A stretch of 64,000 nt of DNA from CAJXSD01 sp038134005 (GTDB lineage Bacteria > Pseudomonadota > Alphaproteobacteria > Rhodobacterales > Rhodobacteraceae). Location of the stretch: assembly GCA_038134005.1 (NCBI GenBank), contig JAYPUL010000002.1, positions 44,654-108,653 on the forward strand, given 5' to 3'. This document shows, piece after piece, positions 26,419-35,228 of this stretch; positions within the stretch are counted from its first letter, which is position 1, and every line of letters begins with the position of its first letter. The notes under the pieces were generated by a model. The model did no database searches. It was not told where the DNA came from and saw nothing but the letters and a program-made list of their open reading frames with translations. The position numbers and the translations under genes were made by a program.

Positions 26419-26647
26419 GACGCGCGGCACGGCCACCGCGGCGTTGTTTTAAGCTTGAAACACGGTTTGGCAAGTCGACCATCACGGCGCGACGCGCATC
26501 AGGTGTCATGCGGGACCAAGCCGCAATTTCGTCTATTGTGCGGTAACAACCAGTACAGGTCCGTGTTTCTGGATGAACGACGCATATCTTGATGCAAGGG
26601 CTTTCGATTTCATCTCGTTTCCAAATATGATCTGTCGGAGAATTCAT
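26402..26647 (-). CDS. DUF1289 family protein
   Basis: The 81-residue protein contains the DUF1289 signature ESPCIKICVVHPETRTCTGCYRTIDEIAAW. Four spaced Cys likely bind zinc or an Fe-S cluster. The C-terminal tail is rich in Arg and Gly. Homologues often sit beside ruvX in alphaproteobacteria, as here (3 nt from ruvX). Function unknown. Confidence 0.85.
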   Translation of the reverse strand: MNSPTDHIWKRDEIESPCIKICVVHPETRTCTGCYRTIDEIAAWSRMTPDARRAVMVDLPNRVSSLKQRRGGRAARLNRGS

Positions 26648-26650
26648 TTA

Positions 26651-27121
26651 TTACCCTTTAAGATAGCGAAGCCTGTCTAGCGTTCCTTGCAAAATATACG
26701 ACGCTGCGACGTGATCGATAACCTCAGAACGACGCTTTCGTGTCGTATCCGCCTCAAGTAGTGCTTTTTCTGCCGCAACTGTGGAGAGACGTTCATCCCA
26801 AAAGGTGATCGGAATAGCATGCATGCGCACGAAGTTGCGCGCAAAAGCACGGGTTGCTTGGCAACGTGGGCCTTCGGTACCGTCCATATTGCGCGGGAGG
26901 CCAAGAACCATTCCCCCGATATTGCGTGCCTTTATATGTCGAATGACGCCTTCTGCGTCGGCCGTAAATTTGGTGCGTTTTATTGTTTCAATCGGACTTG
27001 CGACAGACAAAAACGTATCAGAGACCGCAATACCAATTGTTTTTGTTCCCAAATCTAAACCAATCAGCGCAGACATCGAAGGCACAGCGTCGGCGAATTC
27101 GGCGATGTCGTCCGTTATCAT
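26651..27121 (-). CDS. ruvX: RuvX/YqgF Holliday-junction resolvase-like, pre-16S rRNA nuclease
   Basis: The 156-residue RNase H-fold protein contains IGLDLGTKTIGIAVSD (first catalytic Asp), LGLPRNMDGTEG, FWDERLSTVAAEKAL (Glu) and VIDHVAASYILQ (last Asp). YqgF proteins process the 5' end of 16S rRNA and were first named as putative Holliday resolvases. The start at 27121 overlaps the ccmI stop (ATGA). An internal ATG at 27076 would remove 15 residues, but N-terminal extensions like this are usual in this order. Confidence 0.9.
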   Translation of the reverse strand: MITDDIAEFADAVPSMSALIGLDLGTKTIGIAVSDTFLSVASPIETIKRTKFTADAEGVIRHIKARNIGGMVLGLPRNMDGTEGPRCQATRAFARNFVRMHAIPITFWDERLSTVAAEKALLEADTTRKRRSEVIDHVAASYILQGTLDRLRYLKG

Positions 27122-28326
27122 TCAATAATTCCAATCTGCCGCGCTGCCGCCGAAATTTGGTCCATTGCGGCTGTGTCGTTTGCGAAAATGTCCTGAGCAT
27201 TTTGATAGATTGATTTTGCCTGCTCTGTATCGCCCAAGACGCCCAAAGCATTAATCAAACGCGCCCATTCCGCAACGCTTCCGCCCTCGGTTGCCAGACG
27301 ATCAGAAAGTTGGGCTACCATGCCACGGATCATGTCCATGCGGTCACCCTCTGTCATGTCCGACGCCGCGGCGACATCGGCCGCACTTGGGCCTTTCAAT
27401 TGTTGCGGCAATTGGAAATCGTTCTGACCCGCGCGGAATGCGATTTCGGGAATTTGATCACGGATTGGTGCGATCCATGGGGCATCATTTGGCCCATCAT
27501 TCAGCAATTTGTTCCAAATGCGGAATGCAACGTCTGGTCGATCATTTTGTGCCATCATCAGACCCGAATAATAAAGGGTTGGGCCATGGTTGGGATCGCG
27601 TGACAACACCGCTTTCATCGCGGTTTCCGCTTGGGGGGATACGTATCCGTTTGCTGACAAAATTAATGTTTCGGCATAATCAAAATAATCCTCAACTGAC
27701 GGATTATTGCTTAGGCTCAAAATGCGCTCTTTGGCTTGTGCAGCGGCGCGAAAATTCCCCAAGCCCGCTTCGACGCGAAACAATAGAATTTGGCCCTGTA
27801 GATCATCTGGTCTATTGGCCACAGTTGTCCGTAATTTGGAAACCATTTCGGCCATATCGCCCTCTGGCATGTTTAATGGTACATCTGCTGGCATTTTGCC
27901 CCAAAATTCATCTTGGGTTGGCCGTGTTTCCATCCGTGTTTGGGAATTTTTGATGCGATCTTTTAATGCTAAATCATCATATCCCGGTTGCCCGAGGTGA
28001 TTATAAAGCGCTGCGGCGCCACCAACCAAAACGATGAACAACGTTGCACCGACCATGATCTGTGTGCGTTTTGATAAATTGTGGGACTGGTCGGGGCTTT
28101 GAGCGTCCAAGGCCAAGATGCGACGGGAAATTTCCGTCCGCAATCGTGTCGCATCGTCTTGGCCCAATACGCCCCGTTCAACATCGCGATCGACTTCGGC
28201 AAGCTGTTGTTTGAAAACGGCAAGATCGGTTTCGTCACTGACTTCTGGCGCTGTGACTGACACAGCTTTGAAAAAGAAAAGTGCCAAAATCGCACCCGTC
28301 GCTAAGGTCAAGATCCAAAAAGTCAT
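27118..28326 (-). CDS. ccmI: cytochrome c biogenesis protein CcmI
   Basis: The 402-residue protein has two N-terminal membrane helices: residues 3-24, and about 93-113 after a cytoplasmic loop containing VDRDVERGVLGQDDATRLRTEI. A periplasmic TPR-like domain follows. This is the CcmI (CycH) layout. It chaperones apocytochrome c to the CcmFH haem lyase. The rest of the ccm genes are not in the window. It is the first gene of ccmI-ruvX-DUF1289. Confidence 0.92.
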   Translation of the reverse strand: MTFWILTLATGAILALFFFKAVSVTAPEVSDETDLAVFKQQLAEVDRDVERGVLGQDDATRLRTEISRRILALDAQSPDQSHNLSKRTQIMVGATLFIVLVGGAAALYNHLGQPGYDDLALKDRIKNSQTRMETRPTQDEFWGKMPADVPLNMPEGDMAEMVSKLRTTVANRPDDLQGQILLFRVEAGLGNFRAAAQAKERILSLSNNPSVEDYFDYAETLILSANGYVSPQAETAMKAVLSRDPNHGPTLYYSGLMMAQNDRPDVAFRIWNKLLNDGPNDAPWIAPIRDQIPEIAFRAGQNDFQLPQQLKGPSAADVAAASDMTEGDRMDMIRGMVAQLSDRLATEGGSVAEWARLINALGVLGDTEQAKSIYQNAQDIFANDTAAMDQISAAARQIGIIE

Positions 28327-28502
28327 GTCGCCTCCGATTTGCTTAGGTGTGTTTAATCCCCAAACAGCATTTTAGAAAGGGGGTATGAACCGATTGTGAA
28401 CGTAATGTCGCAACAAGGGGGACAAGTGACGCACTGGGGCGCGGGAACTTATTCGGTTTTGGGCATAGGTTTGACAAACTTACAACTCGGATTCGAAACC
28501 TG

Positions 28503-29747
28503 ATGAAACGTTATTCAATTTTTGCCGTTGCCCGCGAAGCAGCCCGTTATCACACAGGCTGGGAACGCGCATGGAAATCGCCTGAGCCAAAAAAGAAATA
28601 TGACGCGATCATTGTTGGCGCGGGTGGCCACGGTTTGGCAACCGCTTACTATCTTGGTAAAAACTTTGGCATTACCAATGTCGCGATCATCGAAAAAGGA
28701 TGGTTGGGCGGTGGCAACACCGGGCGCAATACGACAATCATTCGATCAAACTATCTTCAGGATCCGTCTGCCGCGATCTATGAAAAGGCTCGGTCATTGT
28801 ACGAAACAATGAGCCAAGATTTGAACTATAACGTCATGTTCAGCCCGCGTGGCGTTATCATGTTGGCACAAACCGAACACGAGGTTCGCGGATACGAACG
28901 CACAGCGCACGCAAACGCGTTGCAAGGTGTGTCGACCCAATTCATTGGCCCCGAAAAGGTGAAAGAATTGGTGCCGATCATCAATATTCACGGTCCACGC
29001 TATCCGGTCCTTGGCGGCCTGTGGCAGCCACGCGGCGGCACCGCGCGTCACGATGCGGTGGCGTGGGGCTATGCACGGGCCTGTTCGGACATGGGCATGG
29101 ACATCATCCAAAAATGCGAAGTCACCGGCATTCGCCGCGATGGCGACCGCGTTGTGGGAGTCGATACGACCAAGGGCGCGATTGATTGCGATAAATTGGG
29201 CATCGTCGTTGCGGGCCACTCCGGCGTTTTGGCGGAACAAGCGGGCTTCCGTTTGCCGATTGAATCGCTCGCGTTGCAGGCTTTGGTGTCTGAGCCGATC
29301 AAACCCTGTATGGATGTGGTTGTCATGGCCAACACCGTGCATGGCTATATGTCCCAATCGGACAAGGGCGAAATGGTCATCGGCGGCGGCACCGACGGAT
29401 ACAACAACTATACCCAACGCGGATCGTTCCACCATATCGAAGAAACCGTGCGCGCCTTAATCGAAACCTTCCCAATGATCAGCCGATTGAAAATGCTGCG
29501 TCAATGGGGCGGGATTGTTGACATGACAGGTGACCGCTCGCCGATCATTTCCAAAACGCCCGTGGACGGCATCTTTATGAACTGCGGCTGGGGCACTGGC
29601 GGGTTCAAAGCGATCCCAGGCTCAGGTTGGGCGATGGCGGAATTGATGGCCAAAGGGCATTCACCACTGGCCGACGAATTCAGCATGTGGCGCTTCCGCG
29701 AAGGCAAATTCATTGACGAAAGCGTCGCCGCTGGCGTTGCGCATTAA
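28503..29747 (+). CDS. soxB: sarcosine oxidase beta subunit
   Basis: The 414-residue flavoprotein subunit has an FAD dinucleotide-binding motif at about residues 34-52 (DAIIVGAGGHGLATAYYLG). H183 in RGGTARHDAVAWGY is the likely covalent FMN attachment residue of the family. A C-terminal GGGTDGYNNY/GDRSPIISKTP region follows. It oxidises the methyl group of sarcosine. It is the first gene of soxBDAG, 12 nt before soxD. The upstream gap 28327-28502 shows no recognisable riboswitch. Confidence 0.96.
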   Translation: MKRYSIFAVAREAARYHTGWERAWKSPEPKKKYDAIIVGAGGHGLATAYYLGKNFGITNVAIIEKGWLGGGNTGRNTTIIRSNYLQDPSAAIYEKARSLYETMSQDLNYNVMFSPRGVIMLAQTEHEVRGYERTAHANALQGVSTQFIGPEKVKELVPIINIHGPRYPVLGGLWQPRGGTARHDAVAWGYARACSDMGMDIIQKCEVTGIRRDGDRVVGVDTTKGAIDCDKLGIVVAGHSGVLAEQAGFRLPIESLALQALVSEPIKPCMDVVVMANTVHGYMSQSDKGEMVIGGGTDGYNNYTQRGSFHHIEETVRALIETFPMISRLKMLRQWGGIVDMTGDRSPIISKTPVDGIFMNCGWGTGGFKAIPGSGWAMAELMAKGHSPLADEFSMWRFREGKFIDESVAAGVAH

Positions 29748-29759
29748 GGAGACATCAGA

Positions 29760-30089
29760 ATGCTAACTCTTCAATGCCCTTATTGTGGCGTCCATGCCGA
29801 AGAAACCGAATTGACCGCAGGCGGCGAAGCGCACCTGAAACGCTTTGGCCCGGGTTCAAATGACGACGATTTCGAAGGCTATTTGTTTATGCGCGAAAAT
29901 CCAAAAGGCGTTCATTTTGAGCGTTGGCGTCATTCATACGGATGTGGCAAATGGTTCCACGCGGCGCGTTGCACCAACACGCTAGAGGTCTTTGGCACCT
30001 ATACCGCTCAAACCTCGGTCCCGCCGCAAGAGATCAAAGATAAAATCACCGCAAAACGGCCAGGCTGGAGCTGGAGAGAATTCAAATGA
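29760..30089 (+). CDS. soxD: sarcosine oxidase delta subunit
   Basis: The 109-residue zinc-binding subunit has Cys pairs in LQCPYCGVHAEE near the N-terminus and the His/Cys set in HSYGCGKWFHAARC. The family marker FEGYLFMRENPKG is present. It bridges the alpha and beta subunits of the heterotetramer. Strong GGAGA spacing precedes ATG 29760. Confidence 0.95.
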   Translation: MLTLQCPYCGVHAEETELTAGGEAHLKRFGPGSNDDDFEGYLFMRENPKGVHFERWRHSYGCGKWFHAARCTNTLEVFGTYTAQTSVPPQEIKDKITAKRPGWSWREFK

Positions 30090-30090
30090 T

Positions 30091-30121
30091 CATTTTCTGT
30101 CCACAAATATCCGCGCCGCAG
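30091..30121 (-). repeat. short intergenic repeat (GATATTTTT-type element), copy 4
   Basis: On the minus strand this reads GCGGATATTTGTGGACAG then AAAATG. It lies between soxD and soxA in the middle of an operon, so this copy cannot be a simple operon terminator on the plus strand. Confidence 0.55.
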
Positions 30122-30158
30122 GCATCCGCCCGCGCAACCCAAACCAAGGGTTTTTAAG

Positions 30159-33100
30159 ATGAGCACACGACTATCCACTGGCGGTCGCTTGACCGACACC
30201 TCCAAACAAATTGAATTTCGCTTTAACGGCAAACGCTTAAAAGGCTATGCAGGTGACACACTAGCATCGGCTTTGTTGGCAAACGATCAAATGCTGATCG
30301 GCCGTTCGTTCAAATATCACCGTCCTCGCGGCGTTGTTGCCTCAGGTGCTGAAGAACCAAACGGCTTGGTGAATATGAACGAAGGCGCGTTTTTCGAACC
30401 AAACCAACGCGTAACCACGACGGAACTTTACGATGGATTGGCCGCGACCAGCCAAAACCATTGGCCGAGCTTGGAATTCGATGTAGGCGCAATCAACACG
30501 CATCTTTCACGGTTCTTGCCGGCTGGCTTTTATTATAAAATGTTCATGTACCCGCGTTCGTTCTGGAAGCATGTTTATGAACCATTTATCCGCCAATCTG
30601 CGGGTTTGGGCAAAGCGCCCAAGGATAAAGACGGCTCTACATACGAACATTTTTATGCGTTCTATGATGTTGTCATCATCGGCGGTGGTGTTGCTGGCCT
30701 ACAAGCTGCAAAAACGGCTGCTGCGTCGGGCGCACGTGTCTTAGTGATGGAACAAACGGCCCATTGGGGCGGGCGTGCCGTTGTAGATGGCGGCACGATC
30801 GCAGGACAAGCGACTGAGGCATTTGTCGAAAAAACTGTTGCTGACCTAGCGGCGATGGAAAATGTTACCCTGAAAACCCGCATGATGGGAGCAGGTGTAT
30901 ACGATCATGGATACCTGTTGGGATATGAACGTGTAAGCGAGCACGCCCCTGAAATGGCGGGGCCACGTCATCGTTTATGGCGCATTCGCGCGGCACAAAT
31001 CATCACAGCGACAGGCGCTATCGAACGCCCATTGTCCTTCGCCGGCAATGACATTCCTGGTGTTCTGCTGGCTTCGGCAGTGCGGGATTATGTCGTAAAC
31101 TGGGGTGTTTCGATTGGCGATCGCACCGTTGTTGTGACCAATAATGACGATGCCTATCGGACAGCGATTGCATTGAAAAACGCGGGCCTTTCTGTTCCCG
31201 TGATTATTGATGCGCGTATGAATGGCGGCGGTGAATTGGCAACAACTGCGCGTTCCATGGGTATTCGCGTCGAAAATGGAAAAGCAATTGCGCGGGTCAA
31301 CGGTGGCAAACGCGTAACAGGTGTTGAGATCTGTTTGCAGTCTGGCGAAGGCGCCGTGATTGAAAAAATCGACTGTGACGCGGTGGCTATGTCAGGTGGA
31401 TGGTCGCCTGTTGTCCACTTGTATTCGCATTGTGGTGGTAAATTGACCTGGGACGACGCACAAGCGATGTTCCGTCCGGATCTAAGCAAAGCTCCAACCA
31501 ACCAAGATGGTGTCGGATTTGTGATGCCTGCGGGTGCTGCGAATGGTGAAATGGGCTTGGCGGATGTTTTGGCCGATGCAACCGCACGTGCCAAAGATGT
31601 TGTCAAAGCGCTTGGACGCAAAGCACCGTCAACCCGCGTCCCTGAAGCGGCCGCGGAAGCGCAAAACGCATTGGAGCCTGTTTGGATGATGCCACAAGGT
31701 GCGGGCATCAAGTTGCGTATGAAAGCATGGTTGGATTATCAAAACGACGTCAAAGTCAGTGATGTTCAATTGGCCGCGCGCGAAGGATATGAAAGCGTTG
31801 AACATACGAAACGTTACACCACATTGGGTATGGCGACAGATCAGGGTAAATTGTCTAATATCAATGGCTTGGCGACGCTTGCGAATTCATTGAATGCTGA
31901 TATCCCTTCGGTTGGGACCACGACGTTCCGTCCGCCATACACACCCATTTCGATGGGCGCAATTGCGGGTTCGGCGCGGGATGAGATTTTCCAGCCTATC
32001 CGCAAAACGCCGATCCAAGGCTGGCATGATGCAAACGGCGCATTCTATGAACCCGTTGGACATTGGCGTCGTCCGTATTGTTTCCCGCGCAGCGGCGAAA
32101 CAAAGGCGCAAGCCGTGGAACGTGAAATTCTGCAAACCCGCAAATCCGTGGGCATGTTGGATGCGTCAACCCTTGGTAAGATCATTGTCAAAGGACCGGA
32201 TGCAGGCAAATTCTTGGACATGCTCTATACCAATATGATGTCCACGCTCAAAGTCGGCAAATGCCGTTATGGTTTGATGTGTACGGAAAACGGTTTCTTG
32301 ACCGATGACGGCGTTGTCGCACGCATTGATGAGGATACATTCCTATGCCACACCACCACGGGCGGCGCGGATCGCATCCACGCGCATATGGAAGAATGGC
32401 TGCAAACCGAATGGTGGGATTGGAAAGTCTACACTGCCAATGTCACCGAACAATACGCGCAGGTCGCGGTTGTTGGTCCAAATGCGCGCAAGGTATTGGA
32501 AAAACTCGGCGGTATGGACGTGTCCAAAGACGCGATCGGTTTCATGGATTGGGCTGATGGCAAATTAGGTGATTTTGACGCCCGCGTGTATCGCATTTCA
32601 TTCTCGGGTGAATTGTCATACGAAATTGCCGTTCCTGCAGGCCAAGGCCGTGCATTTTGGGATGCGCTCATGGCGGCAGGTGCCGAATTTGATGTCATGC
32701 CATATGGTACCGAAGCGTTGCACGTGATGCGGGCCGAAAAAGGGTTCATCATGATTGGTGATGAAACCGATGGTACCGTGATCCCGCAAGACTTGGGTTT
32801 GAATTGGGCTATTTCCAAAAAGAAAGAGGATTACATCGGCAAACGGGCGCAAGAACGGTCGTTCATGGTATCCCCCGATCGTTGGAAATTGGTTGGTTTG
32901 GAAACCTTGGACGGGTCTGTTTTACCAGATGGCGCATATGCTTTGGGCGAGGGCGTCAATGCTAACGGCCAACGCAATATGATTGGACGCGTGACATCGA
33001 CCTATTATTCACCCACCTTGGGTCGCGGTATCGCAATGGGGTTGGTGCATAATGGACCAGATCGCATGGGCGAGGTGATCGCATTCCCGAAAGTCGACGG

Positions 33101-33170
33101 AACCATCATCAAAGCCAAAATTGTTGAACAAGTGTTCTATGATAAAGAAGGGGCCAAACAAAATGTCTAA
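30159..33170 (+). CDS. soxA: sarcosine oxidase alpha subunit
   Basis: The 1003-residue protein has three parts: an N-terminal ferredoxin-like domain without cluster Cys (about 20-105), a pyridine-nucleotide/FAD-type oxidoreductase domain opening at about residue 171 (VVIIGGGVAGLQAAKTA), and a GcvT-like folate-binding C-terminus from about residue 615. The subunit binds NAD+ and tetrahydrofolate, and transfers the sarcosine-derived one-carbon unit to form methylene-THF. Its stop overlaps the soxG start by 8 nt. Confidence 0.96.
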   Translation: MSTRLSTGGRLTDTSKQIEFRFNGKRLKGYAGDTLASALLANDQMLIGRSFKYHRPRGVVASGAEEPNGLVNMNEGAFFEPNQRVTTTELYDGLAATSQNHWPSLEFDVGAINTHLSRFLPAGFYYKMFMYPRSFWKHVYEPFIRQSAGLGKAPKDKDGSTYEHFYAFYDVVIIGGGVAGLQAAKTAAASGARVLVMEQTAHWGGRAVVDGGTIAGQATEAFVEKTVADLAAMENVTLKTRMMGAGVYDHGYLLGYERVSEHAPEMAGPRHRLWRIRAAQIITATGAIERPLSFAGNDIPGVLLASAVRDYVVNWGVSIGDRTVVVTNNDDAYRTAIALKNAGLSVPVIIDARMNGGGELATTARSMGIRVENGKAIARVNGGKRVTGVEICLQSGEGAVIEKIDCDAVAMSGGWSPVVHLYSHCGGKLTWDDAQAMFRPDLSKAPTNQDGVGFVMPAGAANGEMGLADVLADATARAKDVVKALGRKAPSTRVPEAAAEAQNALEPVWMMPQGAGIKLRMKAWLDYQNDVKVSDVQLAAREGYESVEHTKRYTTLGMATDQGKLSNINGLATLANSLNADIPSVGTTTFRPPYTPISMGAIAGSARDEIFQPIRKTPIQGWHDANGAFYEPVGHWRRPYCFPRSGETKAQAVEREILQTRKSVGMLDASTLGKIIVKGPDAGKFLDMLYTNMMSTLKVGKCRYGLMCTENGFLTDDGVVARIDEDTFLCHTTTGGADRIHAHMEEWLQTEWWDWKVYTANVTEQYAQVAVVGPNARKVLEKLGGMDVSKDAIGFMDWADGKLGDFDARVYRISFSGELSYEIAVPAGQGRAFWDALMAAGAEFDVMPYGTEALHVMRAEKGFIMIGDETDGTVIPQDLGLNWAISKKKEDYIGKRAQERSFMVSPDRWKLVGLETLDGSVLPDGAYALGEGVNANGQRNMIGRVTSTYYSPTLGRGIAMGLVHNGPDRMGEVIAFPKVDGTIIKAKIVEQVFYDKEGAKQNV

Positions 33171-33723
33171 TACAGTGACCGCGCTGAACGGTGCAAAATC
33201 ACAAGGCTATGTTTCGGTATCTGAAGCGCCCCTCACGGGGATGATCACCTTGCGCGGTGATTTCGCGGACAAGGCGTTTGTCAAAGCGGTTAAGGACGTC
33301 TGCGGCGCCGCAATTCCGCAAACGCGGCGTGTCGAGGCAGGCAAAGATGTGAATGTATTGTGGATGTCACCAGACGAATTGTTGATCGTTTGTGCCTACG
33401 ATCAAGTGAATGCTATGTGTGATGCACTAAGAGCGGCGCTTGGGAAAGTACATTCGATGGTTGTCAATGTGTCCGATGCGCGTGCCGTTTTTGACATTGA
33501 AGGCGATGCGATGCGTGAAGTTGTCGCAAAGCTCGCGCCGGTGGATCTTGTAGCCATCGAAGTGGGGGATCTTCGTCGGACCCGCATGTCACAAGTCGCA
33601 GCCGCATTTTGGATGCGCTCAGAAACACAGGTACGCGTGGTTTGTTTCCGTTCTGTCGCAGAATATATGTTCAAGCTTTTGTCCAACTCAGCGCAGCGCG
33701 GATTTGAAGTTGGCGATTGGTAA
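33163..33723 (+). CDS. soxG: sarcosine oxidase gamma subunit
   Basis: The 186-residue subunit shows the family segments SEAPLTGMITLRGDF, VLWMSPDELLIVC and the C-terminal RSVAEYMFKLL. ATG 33163 overlaps the soxA stop, which excludes the longer frame from 33121. It completes the four subunits. No folate-pathway gene (purU, fhs) follows here, unlike many sox operons. Confidence 0.93.
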   Translation: MSNTVTALNGAKSQGYVSVSEAPLTGMITLRGDFADKAFVKAVKDVCGAAIPQTRRVEAGKDVNVLWMSPDELLIVCAYDQVNAMCDALRAALGKVHSMVVNVSDARAVFDIEGDAMREVVAKLAPVDLVAIEVGDLRRTRMSQVAAAFWMRSETQVRVVCFRSVAEYMFKLLSNSAQRGFEVGDW

Positions 33724-33810
33724 CAGTCTTAATTTACTATGAAATTGTGCCGCCCTCTGGGCGGCGCAGTTGTTTTTGCGCCGTGTGTCACGGCGCGACG
33801 CCTTTGGCGA

Positions 33811-33832
33811 GAGTATTTTTGCAAAAGTGAAT
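33811..33832 (+). repeat. short intergenic repeat (GAGTATTTTT element), copy 5
   Basis: GAGTATTTTT followed by GCAAAAGTGAAT. It is preceded by a GGCGCGACGCCTTTGGCG hairpin-like stretch, downstream of soxG and upstream of sodB. The rest of 33724-33917 should also contain the sodB promoter, not resolved here. Confidence 0.6.
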
Positions 33833-33917
33833 GATGTTTTGGGGCTTTGGTCTTGACGTTTGACGTGATAAAGCACCATTTAGAGAAAACGCAGTTTTAA
33901 TTTAAAGGGGGCCTCTT

Positions 33918-34517
33918 ATGGCATTTGAACTTCCAGCACTTCCATATGCGCATGATGCGCTTGCAGATTTGGGCATGTCTAAAGAGACATTAGAGTACCA
34001 CCATGATTTGCATCACAAAGCTTATGTAGACAACGGCAATAAATTGATCGCTGGCACCGAGTGGGAAGGCAAATCGTTAGAAGACATCATCAAAGGCACT
34101 TACCAAGCAGGTGCGGTTGCGCAAAACGGTATCTTCAACAACGCGTCCCAGCATTGGAACCACAATCAATTCTGGGAAATGATGGGTCCAACAGGACGCA
34201 ACATGCCATCAGAATTGGAAAAAGCAATCGTTGATAGCTTTGGTTCCGTCGACAAATTCAAAGAAGATTTCTGTGCCGCAGGTGCGGGCCAGTTCGGTTC
34301 TGGCTGGTGCTGGTTGGTCAAAGACGCCGACGGCGGTTTGAAAGTGACCAAAACAGAAAACGGCGTGAACCCATTGTGTTTCAACCAAACCGCGTTGTTG
34401 GGCTGTGACGTTTGGGAACATTCTTACTACATCGATTTCCGCAACAAACGCCCAGCGTATTTGACCAATTTCCTTGATAATCTGGTCAACTGGGAAAACG
34501 TTGCATCGCGCATGTAA
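33918..34517 (+). CDS. sodB: superoxide dismutase (Fe type)
   Basis: The 199-residue cytoplasmic enzyme starts FELPALPYAHDAL. Metal ligands are visible: H28 in EYHHDLHHKAYV, the His in HWNHNQFW, and Asp and His in CDVWEHSYYIDFRNKRP. The AGAGQFGSGW segment is typical of the Fe-dependent subgroup. AAAGGGGG precedes ATG 33918. It is monocistronic with its own terminator. Confidence 0.96.
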   Translation: MAFELPALPYAHDALADLGMSKETLEYHHDLHHKAYVDNGNKLIAGTEWEGKSLEDIIKGTYQAGAVAQNGIFNNASQHWNHNQFWEMMGPTGRNMPSELEKAIVDSFGSVDKFKEDFCAAGAGQFGSGWCWLVKDADGGLKVTKTENGVNPLCFNQTALLGCDVWEHSYYIDFRNKRPAYLTNFLDNLVNWENVASRM

Positions 34518-34540
34518 TCGTTGGTCATTAACGAATAGTG

Positions 34541-34572
34541 GCCCAGCGGTGCAAATCGCTGGGCTTTTTTTT
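34541..34572 (+). terminator. intrinsic terminator of sodB
   Basis: Perfect 8-bp stem GCCCAGCG/CGCTGGGC with an 8-nt loop (34541-34564) and eight T. It ends at the stop codon of the convergent LOG-family gene. Confidence 0.9.
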
Positions 34573-35125
34573 ACGCCGGGATTTGGTCGGTAATTGCGTT
34601 AATGGTTTCTTCGGCCGAATGCGTGATTGTAAACAGAGATTTCAACGATAGATCAGCAAAACCGTTCGTGATCATATGATCGATCAAGCCGATCAAAGGG
34701 TCCCAATATCCGGCGACGTTCATCAAAATGATGGGTTTGTCGTGAAGATCAAGCTGAGCCCAAGTAAGAACTTCGAAAAACTCGTCCATGGAGCCTGCGC
34801 CGCCTGGCATAACGACGATTGCGTCGGAATTCATGAACATGACCTTTTTGCGTTCATGCATGTTTTCGGTGATGACGAAATGTGTCAGATCGGTTTTCCC
34901 AACTTCGGCGCGCATCAAATGGGTTGGAATAACACCAAAGGTGTCACCGTTTTCGGATTGTGTCGCGTGCGCGATTGTCCCCATGAGACCCACATCACCT
35001 GCGCCGTAAACAAGGCGCCATTTTTGTTGGGCGATGCGTTTGCCAAGTTCGGTGGCTTGGTCTTTGAAAATTGGGTCTGATCCAAATCGAGATCCACAAT
35101 ACACACATACAGATATCTTTTGCAC
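34571..35125 (-). CDS. LOG-family (TIGR00730) nucleotide phosphoribohydrolase
   Basis: The 184-residue Rossmann-like protein opens with VCVYCGSRFGSDP and carries the family active-site pattern as PGGAGSMDEFFEVLTW. The consensus is PGGxGTxxE, so Ser replaces Thr here. The Arg/Glu pair for phosphoribohydrolase activity is plausible. Members cleave ribose-5-phosphate from AMP-type nucleotides or cytokinin precursors. Convergent with sodB. Confidence 0.88.
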   Translation of the reverse strand: MQKISVCVYCGSRFGSDPIFKDQATELGKRIAQQKWRLVYGAGDVGLMGTIAHATQSENGDTFGVIPTHLMRAEVGKTDLTHFVITENMHERKKVMFMNSDAIVVMPGGAGSMDEFFEVLTWAQLDLHDKPIILMNVAGYWDPLIGLIDHMITNGFADLSLKSLFTITHSAEETINAITDQIPA

Positions 35126-35228
35126 TTCTATCCCTTTTTCCTGTAGAGCAGACTTTGACCATGCTTAACCATATTGCTATGGTCGCTCAACCAGTAATAC
35201 TGGATCTATTGAATTTCGGGGGACCCTG

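Noticed and set aside
27291..27953. 220-codon open frame antisense to ccmI
   Set aside because: It is fully covered by ccmI, with no motif and an unlikely Cys/Pro/His/Arg-rich composition.
28327..28502. Possible glycine riboswitch before the sarcosine oxidase operon
   Set aside because: The tandem aptamer pattern and conserved purine-rich loops are not visible in this 176-nt gap.
28794..29435. 213-codon open frame antisense to soxB
   Set aside because: soxB is unmistakable by its FAD and covalent-FMN motifs; the antisense frame has a shadow-like composition rich in His, Arg and Ala.
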